Shown here in pieces: positions 43,276 through 53,999 of a DNA stretch of 64,000 nucleotides. The translations under genes were made by a program, and so were the position numbers. Position 1 is the stretch's first letter; every line of letters starts with the position of its first letter. The stretch lies in assembly GCA_037893225.1 (NCBI GenBank), contig JAZGUH010000378.1:985001-1049000 (forward strand), read 5' to 3'. Below the pieces are notes generated by a model. That model had not been told where the DNA came from. It ran no database searches and saw only the letters and a list, made by a program, of their open reading frames with translations. Source of the stretch: Hippasteria phrygiana (Eukaryota > Echinodermata > Asteroidea > Valvatida > Goniasteridae).

Positions 43276-45700
43276 GCCACTTTATATTCTCAGAGTCCAC
43301 GCTTGCGACTATAAAATACAAAATGCGACTGAATTGAAAATTGGCGACTATTTTGAATTTAAATGGCTTAGCAGCCATCTTGAAAAAAAATAAAAAGGCT
43401 TTAATTTATCCTCCTCTTTTTGAAAAAGAAAACAACCGGATGATCAACTGGCCTAAATTGCTCATTTTGTAACCGAATAGAAACTGAAAATGCAATAAAT
43501 AAGTTTTTAATTACATGTAGCTGCCCTTGGCATCTTTAGTAATCGTCTTCATGGACTTTGGATCATGATTACCTAATCTACTTGTACATGTACGTATATG
43601 ACCTCAGTCAGTGGTTTTATTTTGTTATTCAGAAACCAGAATGACGTGGTACCAGCAAGGCAAGCATCCGTACGTCAGGAATCAAGGTACACTGAAGGAA
43701 CTTAGGCTGTTTTTATCTGGGGCTCAAAGTCAGAAATAAATTTATAAATTTACATGCTAAAGCGAATATTAGGTGAGAACCAGTCACAAGACATACAAAT
43801 GCACAGTGCTTCCTTTTTGGGGGCCGCCTGGATTTTAAAATAAAATGACCTGTAGAAAATGAGGTGGAAAAACCCCTAAAATGTCAACCGATCCATCGGA
43901 AAATAAAATGTGACGTGATCAAGCAAAATCAGTCTGAAGTAGGCCCTGGTAAATTTTGGGATTTTTAAATATTCATTGGTAGCGTACTTCAAGCTCCATA
44001 TTAGTGAAAACCCCATGTGAATATGACCTTTGGTTAAAAAGTTACAAATATTTGAGCACCGACACATTAAAAAGAAAGAAACTGAGAAAATCAAGTTGAA
44101 AAGTTACAGTACTTTAATTGAGTAATTTTTAGCACATTTATAATACATGTCATATGTTCATGTGAAAGAAGAATGTTTTTTCCTTTCTGTTTTTGTAAAA
44201 AAGTAAATTTTGATTTTTCCACTATGAACATATTTTGGCCCATATCTCAAAACAAGGATTGCCGAGTTCCGACTGATTTTGCTTGATCGCATCACAAATA
44301 CAAGCTTACAAAAACTAACAATTTAACCACTGTAAACATGTTCAATTCCCTTGTCCCCCATTTCTCTTTAATTTGTGTGTCTTTGAACAGTTGAAAAACC
44401 TACTGTTGTCAGAAATTTAAGAAAGAATGGCGGCCATCTTGTAAATAGAAATATAAAAAATAGAAAGCCGCTCCTCTTTCCTTTTTTAAAACAAAACCCG
44501 GATGCTAAACATGTTTTTCTTTTTACTTGGTCTTACACGAGCTTTATTACATCAGTACATTGGCCGTTGTTACATGTAATTTTGGAACAAATCAAAGTTA
44601 TTGTCCATGTTATTGCAGGTCGTTGGCCAGCAAAGATTTGGTCATCAATTGATTTCCCATTCATTGCATAAATTCTCTGTAATTATGTACAAGAACGTGT
44701 GTGTTTTGGTGCTCCATTTTATCACAGTATACATGTATGTATGTGATCCGACACATGTAATTTTTTTTTTTTTTTACAGTGGTTGGTGGCACGCTTACTA
44801 GCTGAATGGGTGCATTTTTCCTGAAGTCTCGCTCATGCCAAGGGGTGCTTTTTTCATGTGAATTCTGTGAAACACGGATATACATGTACATGTACTATAG
44901 GCCACGAGATACATTAGTTGATTGCTTGCATTTTGGCTGCTTCTTCGCTGGCTCTTTTGGCATTTGATAGTTCTCAAGTCTCAGATTGTTCTCCAATTAT
45001 TAGCAAAAAATTACACATCGGTAGGGGGAAGCATGAGGTCAAGCATGAGGTCAAGCACTAGGATTGTGAAAATTGAAAAAGTTTCCTTCTTTTATGAGGA
45101 ATTAAAAAACAAATTCTATTCAGGTTGATGTACTTCTAAACAGGAAGTTGGTGGAGGCGCTAAACTTGCTTTTAATTTTTTACTCGCTTCTGATTGATGT
45201 TTAAAGGAACACATTGCTTTGGAGGCAGAAAAAGCATTCATCCTAAAATTGCTATGGTTGGAAAGATTATAGAAAAGTAGAATAAAATATACAACTTTCT
45301 TCACTGAAAGTATATTTCAATGATTTTCAGACAAACGGCACATTTTCAAGGTTTTCACAATATTCGGTCAAGCCCAGTCTCAAATAATCGAATATTAAAT
45401 TATTTGAAAATGAACAGCCCTATTATAACTGCTTTGCTGATCTTCAGTTGATTCAGTTGGGAATGTCTCATTGGAAAGCTAATAACTGATCTAATGTTAC
45501 TAAATTAGCAGATCAATTAAAACAAAAAATTGGGGGTGCCACGCCCATAAAGCACGGACACAGAATTATTTAATTTCTGGTTCATCTGTTACTTGACGTG
45601 TTCGATTTGTCTTACAATAACCACTTATTAATTGTTGTACCAGTGTCGTACATATGTAGGACCAATGATTTTCCACAAATGCAGAAAATAAGCTTTCAGG
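43276..45700. other. No gene recognised (probable flank of the ASB gene)
   Basis: AT-rich with CATGTACATGTA-type words. No exon with conserved coding could be supported, though the missing first exon of the ASB-like gene may lie here. Confidence 0.3.
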
Positions 45701-45702
45701 GT

Positions 45703-45775
45703 GAACAAGGACAATTGGCAGGAGCGGGATTAGTAGCCGCACTCTACCAATTAATTGAGCTGAATGGAATTAACG
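45703..45775 (-). mobile_element. Degenerate tRNA-SINE fragment
   Basis: GGTGAACAAGGACAATTGGCAG, GAGCGGGATT and CACTCTACCAATTAATTGAGC are the reversed SINE tail and tRNA-like body with a deletion over the anticodon arm. Confidence 0.55.
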
Positions 45776-46066
45776 TTTGCCCTTTTGAAGGAGAATTTTG
45801 TTTTGGAAGGAAATCCTACAGTGTGCATGCTATTTAAAAAAAAAAAGACGAGCATAAACTTACCTTTGCAATTTTTGTTTCAATTCTAAACACAGTTAAC
45901 ACCCTTGGGACATTTTGATTGATTGGAAAGTTGCAGTTGATACTCATACCCTGATGGAAAACATCAGACATTTTTTCAAATAGAAACTCATTGGCTCTAT
46001 AGTGTGTACATGTACTAACCAACCAGAGACCTCCCTGTGTGTCCCCCCCCCCCCTCTCGTGTGTAG

Positions 46067-46275
46067 AATACGATCTCCGTGTAACATTAGGGCATGACCG
46101 ATCCAGGCTCCACCAGGCGGCACAAATGGGCCGTCTTCTAATGTTGCACGCACTCATTAGTGAAGACGGCGCTCGTGTTAACATCACAACTTACAATGGT
46201 GTGACCCCATTGCACGACGCTTGCAGCACCGGCCACCTCCACTGCGCGAAGAGACTCATCAAAACCGGTGCGAAG
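46067..46275 (+). CDS. ASB-like alternative exon A
   Basis: A pyrimidine tract and GTGTAG precede 46067; the donor AAG|GTACAT follows 46275. The frame enters with two bases. It encodes DRSRLHQAAQMGRLLMLHAL and VTPLHDACSTGHLHCAKRLI. A second possible acceptor, ATTAG before 46091, gives the same frame and 185 bp, exactly the length of exon B. Confidence 0.82.
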
Positions 46276-49200
46276 GTACATGTAGCAGTTCATCTGATGT
46301 TTTTTTTCTTTTCAACCCACTCAAACCTCTCCCCTCTGCCCCCTGCCTCTTAACCCCTTGGTCTTTCCCCTGCCTTCACCTACCATACCCCCACCATATC
46401 CCACCCCACACCACACCACCCCATCCCACCCCACCCCACCCCACCCCACCCCACCCCATCCCATCCCACCCCACCCCACCCCACCCCACCCCACCCCATC
46501 CCACCCCACCCCATCCCACCCCATCCTACCCCGTGTCCCTACACCTCCATGTCCCCCACCCCTACTCACATTCCCACTCACGTCACCTGCCCACGTCACC
46601 CTCCCATGTCACCCGCCCACGTCATGTCTCCCATTCCACCCCTCCCATCCCACACCCCCATCCCACACCCCCACCTCACATCCCTATTCCCCCACCCCTA
46701 CCTCATCCCCACCCCACCCCACATCCCATATTCCCACCCCCAACCCCATCCCTCATCCCTCATCCCATACCCCCACCTCCACCCACCCCATGACCCCACC
46801 CCATGACCCCATCCCATGGCTCCATCACCCCTGGCCACATCCCGTATTCCCACCCCCACCTCCACCCCCACCTCACACCCTCATCCCACACCCTCATCTC
46901 ACCCCACACTCACACCTCACACCCTCACACCCTCACACCTCATCCCACACCTCACACCCTCATCCCACACCCCATATTCCCACCTACACCCCATATACCC
47001 ACCTACACCTTCACCCCTTGTCACACACTGCCAACCCCACCCCCATCCCATACCCCATGTCACACATCCCACCCTCTCCATGTCTTCCACCCACCACTGC
47101 CATATATCAGATGTATTTGATAGGTCCAGTATGCACCAAGCAGCAAGCAATGGGCAGCTTTTGCTTCTACGATCAATTATGGAGCAAGGTGTTGCCGTCA
47201 ATATACGAAACTGCAATAGAGTGACTCCATTACACGATGCATGCCAGACGGGACATCTTTACTGTGCTAGAAGCCTCATCAAAGCAAGGGCTCAGGTATT
47301 CCTTGTGTGCACAGCTCTCCAAAAACTATCCCTCGTTTCTTTGATTTCTTCCCAACAAGATGACTTTTTCCTTCTCATACAAGTAGATTACATAGCTATT
47401 TACAAGCATCTGGGAGTCTAGCCTGTAGTGAGTCTATTTTGAAACTCAATAGCTAATGACTCAACTTGGACCCAACTATCAAGACATGGGGAATTGATGA
47501 CCCTAATCGCAGGTCATGTTATTTGACCAACAACGCTGTTTTGAAAATAACCTAAAAATGACTTTGTAATTTACTAAGGTTTGTTAGTTGTACGCGATGG
47601 TTGTTCATGTCTTTGAACATACAGCCTTGCACTTGAAAGTTAACACTGAATGGGAATGGGACATTTTGTGAAAAGAATTCCCATTCACATTTCCAACACA
47701 ACTTTATTTTCCCCCCTGCGAATTCAGTTTTAAGAAAAGGCGTGAAAATGTTCTCCCACTGGTGTGAAAAGACGTGAAAATGTTTTCTCCCACTGGTGTG
47801 AAAAGGCATGAAAATGTTTTCCCACTTGTGTGAAAAGGCGTGAAAAAATTTTTCCCACTTTGGGAACAATTTTTCACATTTTGTGAAATGAAAATGAATT
47901 CCCTGGGAAGAGAAAAAAGTGTGAATAGAAATTCCCATTCCCAGGTTAACTTTCAAATGTAATGTGCTGTAGACTCCTAGACTCAGATTTTTACAAATTA
48001 TTACAAATGTCTTAAAGTATGTTTCAGAGAGAAGCAATTGTGATCAAGTGTCCTGCTCAAGAACACAAGCACCACAATCCCCTTAATGTGGTTCAATCCT
48101 CATAACACCGCACTGCTCAGTAACCACACACAGCTTTGAAGTTCCATACCCAGTGTGGACATTCCTTTGTTTTCATGTAGTTAAGAAAAATGGAGACAAA
48201 AGCTAATTTTACTTGTACTGTGAACGCTCTTTTACCCGAATTTTTGATTGTATTCCTCCCCGTAAGTATTTCCCTGCATTTTGCGACAGATAACCCTATC
48301 CTCAAAATGCCTGTAAAGCTGTTTTTCAGAGAAAGGAAACCTTGTGTGGACGTGGGCAAGTCCACATAAGGTTCAGTCTTCCTGCTTCGTGTGGACATTG
48401 TTCACAGGTTCACACAGAGTATGCAAGGTTTAGAGCACATAATCACACAGTAAGCATCCAGCCATGGCACTCCACAAATGTCACAATGACATGAAATTCT
48501 GATTTGTTCCCGTTGCCTGTAGTTGAATGTAGTGGACATAGATTGGCACACTCCCATGACACGTGCCTGTTCGGAAGGGAAGAAGAACTGTGTGGAGCTC
48601 CTTGTCCAATCTGGTGCTAAGCTGAACACGGATGAGGAAAAGTTCTCACCGTTACATTGTGCTGTTGCAAAAGGTAAACTTCAGAACAAATGTGTGTTGT
48701 TTTTTTTACCTCCTATTTTTTTATTATGTATACATGTATTACTTTCATCTATACCTAGTCTTGATCCATGACTGGACCAATGATTTACCTCTTGATTATG
48801 CATGACGGACGTAGCTGTGGTCTGAAAAAGACCACCTGGCTGGTTGATGTTTATAGGCGCATTCCCGCACTTACTCAATCCATTCATGTTTAAACTATAT
48901 TGTTCTTGAATGGGAGTGTAATAAATGTGACCCGCTCTGGAAAAAGGTATATTATGTTGCAAAATATGAAAAATTAGTTTTATGTATGTTTGGAAAGCCC
49001 GCAATGTAAGCTTTCATTTGGTACATGATGGAGCTCCAAAGCCCTTTCCGTTCTGGATATATCGCGTTTTTGCATATTAATTAGTTCTGTGGAGTTCAAA
49101 TTGCACAACAGAGAAAACAGGCTTTGAAATAGCTAGCTCTAATACAATGCAATGGAACAATTCACTCTAAAAAGGTTATTTTTTCACTTTATTCACTGAA

Positions 49201-52200
49201 ATAAACATTGTTGTGCACCAAACCTGAGACTTTAGATATTTAAGATGTCATTAAAGACAAAAAGCAAAAAATTAATTTTGACAAAAAAATTCACCCTCAA
49301 CGTTGAAAGGGCCATTACACAAAAATGCATAGCGCGACTTATATCACCTTTTTCTGGAGTGGGTCACAAATAGATGGAGCTACAGTGAAATCTCGATTAT
49401 AAGTCAAAACCGGTTAACTCGAAAACCCGGTTAACTCGAAGTAAGAATTTATTCCCTGTGAAAAGAATAGCAAATCATGTATAAACATTCCCACACTAAC
49501 TCAAAATTTTGGACCGGTAACTCCAGATAAGTCAAACTCAAAATCGCCAGGTGCAGAAATAAACTTGCATAATTAGGCCACAGAAGAAACTGGAATCCTT
49601 TTGTTAGGTTAAGGAATCACCCAGGACCCCAATCAATAAACCTAAACTCGGGTATAGATAAGCAACAAAGAGGCTATTAGCGTCCATAGTATCATTGGAG
49701 CAGCTGCCTATTCGCTCCGGTGCAACTTACAACGATCAAAGTGAACTGCTGGTGACCCGCCCAGGAAGGCCAAAGACGCAAAGCGGCCTTAATTTTCACT
49801 GCAATTCTTTGAAGAAGCGCCCACGCAACCATGATGCAGTTGGCAATGATTCAAGCGAACTGCTGACCAATCACACAGTCGCACGTGCTTGCTGCAGTGA
49901 CGAGTAACTGGATCAAGGCATGCTGCGCCGCACGTGATCGTTTTCTTGAGAGAGGGCACATGCCATCTCGAGAGAGGGCACTGTGTTGTGACTATGGAGA
50001 TGACAGACGAATGGCTACGCAATGGACTGCCCAAGGTTTTGGTGGAAGAGACATCTTTAACGCCTTGTCGGACCATTCCCTCACACTAAAGGGGGAGACC
50101 TGCAACGGCTGAAAGCGAAGCAAAGATCGCCTAAAAATGCTATGATTTTGTGCTCTATTTCACGGCCGTTACATTGAATATTTGCTTGGTATTCACGTAC
50201 GTAATCTTTGGGGAAAAAAGGGGACCTTGGGTAACTCGAAACTCCGCTTAACTCGAAATTGGAGCCCATTCCCCTGATGTTCGACTTATCGAGATTTCAC
50301 TGTATTTCAAACAAAGCTTTCATTCACATGAAAGGGGGGCTCCAAGTGCGATGAATAGGACCACGCTATTCAATGTGGTGCTTATTGTAAATTTACGCTT
50401 GGCTGTACAGCCCAATCTTGGCATACCAGTCCCCCATCAATAACGGCCAGACACAAGGGGTTAATAGAGTACCGAAGTCTGACGTCAGTTGGCACGACAA
50501 CTTGCTCCAAACAGATGGAGATTTTGACTGTTCCTTTGTTAAACACATTGACATAAAATAACAAAAGTATTCTGGCTCCAAACATTGCATTGACGTCATC
50601 ACTTCGGTACTCTATGGCACTCTTGCTTTTATAGATATCACTTTTGATGTGAGACGCAGCTCTTCATCTTTCCCGACTTGCTTCAGGTAGACAGGAAATT
50701 GCCCTAGCCCATACCGTTAGTATACTCCAACTCCATGCAACCTTTTAGTTCACACTGATCTTAAAACCTATAACCCCCCATGGTTCAATCACCATGACTA
50801 CCCTGTTAAATCCAACATAGTCCAAAGGTGACTCATATAAGTTTCCTGCTTAATCCAACGTAGTCCAACACAGTCCAACATGCCAAGTTGTTGGGTAACT
50901 AAAAATTAAAAATAAATTCTTGCCTGCTGAATCCAACAGGATTGTAACACTATGAGTTAGCTGCTCAATCCAACAGGGTCCAACAGAAATATCAAATTGT
51001 TGGATCCTGTCTAATAATCGAGGTGAACATTTTCAGAATTTGAAATTACATGTATTTTGATATGGGTCCCTCTACCCAGCAACTAATATTTTTGTAAGTT
51101 TTTTAAATTGCTAAGAGAAATGCATTTACACCATTTGTGATGTCATTATATTGGCCCCTTAGCTACATGTATTTTTGTAATTTCTTATAATAATTTGTCT
51201 TATAGTTATTATGTTGAAAAAACAAGTTATACATACAATGTAATAGAATTTGTAACATCCTAAACTTTAATTTTGTGTAGGTTTGACCCCTGTGGCATTT
51301 TGTGTTCTGGAGATATTTTTAATGGAGAATCTTTTTAGAAAAATGGTACTAATAAGACCTCTCAATTCGGTCCAGTAGTTTGTGCTCCAGAGCCTATTTT
51401 GTGAAGCAAAGTCAGGTCACTTGGCCATTTGTTACATGCGGAAAAGAGCATGATGATAGCATACTTCTTATACCTCGGGACCAAATGACCCCCGACTTTG
51501 TTTCACAAAATAGGTTCTGGAATAAAAACTACTGGACCAAACCGGGACATCTTGGTATCAATTTTCTTTTAACAAAATTGGTATCTAGGTTGTTTGAGTC
51601 TCAGGGTAGCGGAAGTAAGCCGTTCCAGTTTTTGTTTGTTTTTTGGGCCACCCTGTATAAAGATATTTTTGCCCTCTTTACATACATGTAAAACAGCCCT
51701 GTGTGTGTTTTCGCATAGAGCTGGTCACATTTGAGCAATTATTTATCTCTTTTTTTTAGGATGTTTAGACTCCACAAACATTCTTCTAAATGCGGGAGCC
51801 CAGGTAGATAAATTGGACTGCAAAAGGCTGGGGACGCCATTGCACGCTGCAGCCCAGTGCCATCAGACAGACTGTGCAAGGTTACTGCTGCAGGCAGGTA
51901 TGTGATACATAATTATTGTCGCTGCACTTACTTTTAACCCCTTTCATATGGGGGCGTCGGGGCACCAGGCTGGCTTGTGCAGCCAAGCAAAATGGAAACA
52001 AGAGGCTTATGCAGCCAAGCATAACGTACACAATACCCCAATAATGGATTGAAAATGCAGAGATTAAGGTGCATAGACGTCAACCGGCCAGGTGGCAATT
52101 TTCAATCTGCACGTATTTGTGTCAACCGTACGCAAGGGGTTATTAAGGTAATATACAACATTTGCAAACATCAACAAAACCAAAACTACTGAATTATTAT

Positions 52201-53782
52201 GGAATACCTTATTTTACTGTAAGTAAATAATAGTCTCAAGCATCCTGTGAAATCATGGCACCTGGGGTGCTGTCATTTTCAAGAAAAGTGGAATTTTTTT
52301 CGCAATTTCCAGCGATGGTTGGCCGACCATAGTAGGAAAAACTTACCTTTTTTTTTACAAATACTGCCCCAATTTACCAACTTTAGTGAGTCCGCATTTT
52401 GTTTGGCAATTGGTTAAACATCTATGAACAGGTGTAAGCCAGCTAGTATAATTCCGTGACGTCTATACATTTCTCTGTTTTGTTTGAAATAAGGTCAGGA
52501 AACCAGATGACAAGAACAGCATTTATTTCTCTTTGTTTCCCATCATCTGTGCACACAAAACTTTAAACCGGTCAGCGTTAAGCCCGGTTCATACTTCATG
52601 CGAATGCGAAGCGAATTTATGACGTCAACGCCAAAAATTTGTGCTGCTACTTCGCAAAAGTTGAATACATTTCAACTTGTGCGAATCTTCGCTGCGAATG
52701 TTTCATGACGTCAAATTCACTTCGCATTTGCCTTCGCATTTGCCTTCGCATGAAGTATGAAAATGGCTTTACAGTATTTGCTGTAAATACCAACCACCCC
52801 CCCCCCCCAAATCCATTCATTTCTGAAAATTACAGCAAAAGCAAATGCTGCATACTACCTATTAAAACCCTCCTATACTTATAACAGTTTGTGTGTGTTT
52901 CAATCTGTCATTTGATAGGTTTTGATCTGTACAACAACTGGGTCAATTTTAGCCACTGGAATTTTAACCACTGCAGGGGTATCTGCGGGTCTTTAAAAGT
53001 CTTAAAAAGTCTGAAATTAAATTTTCTCAATTTAAGGCCTTAAAAACAATTTAAAAGTGTTAAATTTAGTTCTCCAAGGTCTTAAAAAAATGGAAGAAGT
53101 GAGTAATGATTTTTTTATCAGCTCGTAAATAACAATCAGCATAAAATATCAGTATAAAAAGAATCAGCTATTTGAGTGCATTAGCAAATTCTTCCGGAAA
53201 GCTGATCGCACGTGGCAGACACCACACAATGTATTTACCGAGCATTCCAATCCCAGGATCCAAAATCCACCCATACATCTAGTGCCGGTCTGCTTATTTT
53301 TGGTCTTAAATTTTGTTTAGGGCAGCATTAAAAGGGTCTTAAAAAGTCTTAAATTTGACTTTCTGAAACATGCAGATACCATGCACTGCCTCAGTAAAAT
53401 TTCACCAAAAATGGTTCAGTGCGAACACAGCTTTACTGTTACTACTACCTCAAGTTTGCCTCCCAGTCATACTTTTTGTACCCATCAATGCAAAGAGAAA
53501 CATTTACACTTGTTGTCAAGGCTAATACAAGACCTAATGAAACTGAACGTTTGTCATGTTTGTTTGATAGGAGCTAATGCGAACGCCACCAGGCCAGATG
53601 ACCAACAGACGGCGTTACACGTAGCTGCGTCAATGTCCGCACCGAAAGAAACAATCGCCCTGCTACTTCAGCACGGTACCAAGTTGTATGCCAAGGACAA
53701 GGAAGGCAAGACTGCTTTAGATCTGGCACCAGCAGAGAGCGACGCCTATGGCATACTCAAGGATTATCATGGTATTAACTAA
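46067..53782 (+). CDS. ASB9/ASB11-like ankyrin-repeat gene, partial (alternative exons A/B, then C, D, E)
   Basis: Five plus-strand exons encode consecutive ankyrin repeats: A 46067-46275 or B 47111-47295, then C 48523-48673, D 51760-51897 and E 53571-53771/53782. Phases are consistent: A and B both end in phase 0 and C begins in phase 0; C, D and E join in phase 1. The readings RSRLHQAAQMGRLL, DIDWHTPMTRACSEG, LGTPLHAAAQCHQTDCA and AKDKEGKTALDLAP follow the order of vertebrate ASB9/ASB11, substrate receptors of CUL5-type ubiquitin ligases. ASB9 likewise has DWHTP at the exon C position. The SOCS box that would follow exon E was not found. Exon E either reads to TAA at 53780 or is spliced at G|GTATTA (53771), the place where ASB9-type genes join the SOCS exon. 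The exon before A/B must end in phase 1 and is not identified. Confidence 0.85.
46365..47095. repeat. C-rich satellite (CCCCA/CCCAT/CCCAC pentamers) between exons A and B
   Basis: About 730 bp almost free of G on the plus strand. Pure (CCCCA)n at 46400-46530 passes into variants and then CACACCCTCAT/CCCATATTCCCACC units. The complementary strand is G-rich and quadruplex-prone. Long open frames here are low-complexity Pro/His/Ser translations and are not genes. Confidence 0.95.
47111..47295 (+). CDS. ASB-like alternative exon B
   Basis: The acceptor is ATATCAG before 47111 and the donor CAG|GTATTC after 47295. It encodes VFDRSSMHQAASNGQLLLL and VNIRNCNRVTPLHDACQTGH, clearly homologous to exon A. 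The entering phase (two bases) and leaving phase (0) equal those of A. Splicing A to B would shift the frame and meet TGA within exon B. Confidence 0.85.
47633..47957. mobile_element. Inverted-repeat element enclosing a ~34-bp minisatellite
   Basis: The ends TTGAAAGTTAAC..GGGAATGGGA and TTCCCATTCCCAGGTTAACTT are inverted. Between them lie four copies of GTGTGAAAAGGCGTGAAAATG followed by TTTTCTCCCACTG (47735-47860). It lies in the intron between exons B and C. Confidence 0.7.
48523..48673 (+). CDS. ASB-like exon C
   Basis: The acceptor is CCTGTAG before 48523 (phase 0) and the donor G|GTAAAC after 48673 (phase 1). It encodes DIDWHTPMTRACSEGKKNCV, LLVQSGAKLN and FSPLHCAVAKG, two ankyrin helices matching the third and fourth ASB9/11 repeats. 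Confidence 0.85.
49383..50302. mobile_element. pogo/Tigger-type non-autonomous element, 920 bp
   Basis: The ends CAGTGAAATCTCGATTATAA and TTATCGAGATTTCACTG are inverted and flanked by TA (49381-49382, 50303-50304). GGTTAACTCGAAA..GGTTAACTCGAA is mirrored by GGTAACTCGAAA..CTTAACTCGAA. The two open frames inside (49695-49907, 49885-50112) show no transposase motif. It lies in the intron between exons C and D. Confidence 0.85.
50464..50615. mobile_element. 152-bp MITE
   Basis: ATAGAGTACCGAAGTCTGACGTCA-type end (first 20: ATAGAGTACCGAAGTCTGAC) mirrored by TGACGTCATCACTTCGGTAC then TCTAT. Confidence 0.75.
50620..51750. other. ASB intron sequence with AATCCAACA repeats
   Basis: AATCCAACA(T/G)AGTCCAA phrases recur at 50808-50995. 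Nothing else is supported. Confidence 0.4.
51760..51897 (+). CDS. ASB-like exon D
   Basis: T-run and TTTTAG acceptor before 51760; donor G|GTATGT after 51897. Phase 1 in, phase 1 out. It encodes CLDSTNILLNAGAQVDKLDC and LGTPLHAAAQCHQTDCARLL, an ankyrin repeat. Confidence 0.85.
51938..52139. mobile_element. TTAA-flanked MITE (family Y copy 2)
   Basis: TTAA|CCCCTTTCATATGG at the left and CGTACGCAAGGGG|TTATTAA at the right. The interior matches 15316-15520 except near the left end. Confidence 0.75.
52148..52870 (+). repeat. Repeat family X, copy 3, carrying a Harbinger-like MITE
   Basis: Colinear with the inverse of 780-1150, apart from the 188-bp insertion at 52581-52768 and a C run at 52796-52808. 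Confidence 0.75.
52581..52768. mobile_element. PIF/Harbinger-like MITE, 188 bp, TTA duplication
   Basis: The ends AGCCCGGTTCATACTTCATG and CATGAAGTATGAAAATGGCT are flanked by TTA at 52578-52580 and 52769-52771. The same repeat at 780-1150 has a single TTA at this point (CACTGTTACAGTATTTGCT), showing the empty site. Confidence 0.88.
52978..53380. mobile_element. Short inverted-repeat element with AAAAGTCTTAAA motifs, ~400 bp
   Basis: GGTATCTGC at the left and GCAGATACC at the right. Just inside, TCTTTAAAAGTCTTAAAAAG is echoed by GGGTCTTAAAAAGTCTTAAA. It ends about 190 bp before exon E. Confidence 0.6.
53571..53782 (+). CDS. ASB-like exon E (last recognised)
   Basis: The acceptor is TTTGATAG before 53571. 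It encodes ANANATRPDDQQTALHVAAS, IALLLQHGTKLYAKDKEGKT and ALDLAPAES. It reads through GIN to TAA at 53780-53782, or is cut at G|GTATTA after 53771. Without a SOCS box a read-through product could not recruit Elongin B/C. Confidence 0.82.
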
Positions 53783-53803
53783 AGGGAACAAATATGTGCT
53801 GGA

Positions 53804-53910
53804 CCGGTTTTAAACAAGTACGTTTAAAACCGCCTTGGGGCCTGGTTGCTGATAATGACACGAGCGTCCAGGCCCCCAAGGCAGTTTTAAACGTACTTGT
53901 TTAAAACCGG
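53804..53910. repeat. 107-bp near-perfect hairpin just after the exon E stop
   Basis: Arms of about 41 bp: CCGGTTTTAAACAAGTACGT..CCTTGGGGCCTGG mirrored at 53868-53910, loop of about 24 bp. It starts 22 bp after the TAA. Confidence 0.9.
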
Positions 53911-53999
53911 CCCATCAATTATTTATTCCTATTCATAAAATACCTTTTTGTATAATTCAGTAAAAATCCCCAAAACAACTCGAAAATTATCAATTTCCA

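Noticed and set aside
45598..45837. 79-codon open frame as the first exon of the ASB-like gene
   Set aside because: It runs through a degenerate tRNA-SINE and has no donor in the required phase 1 next to conserved sequence.
46221..47224. Long open frames rich in Pro, His and Ser (up to 288 codons)
   Set aside because: They are translations of the CCCCA-type satellite, open in several frames at once because the DNA lacks G and A-rich stops.
49695..50112. Open frames inside the pogo-like element as a transposase
   Set aside because: No DDE, CENPB or HTH motif is visible; the element looks non-autonomous.
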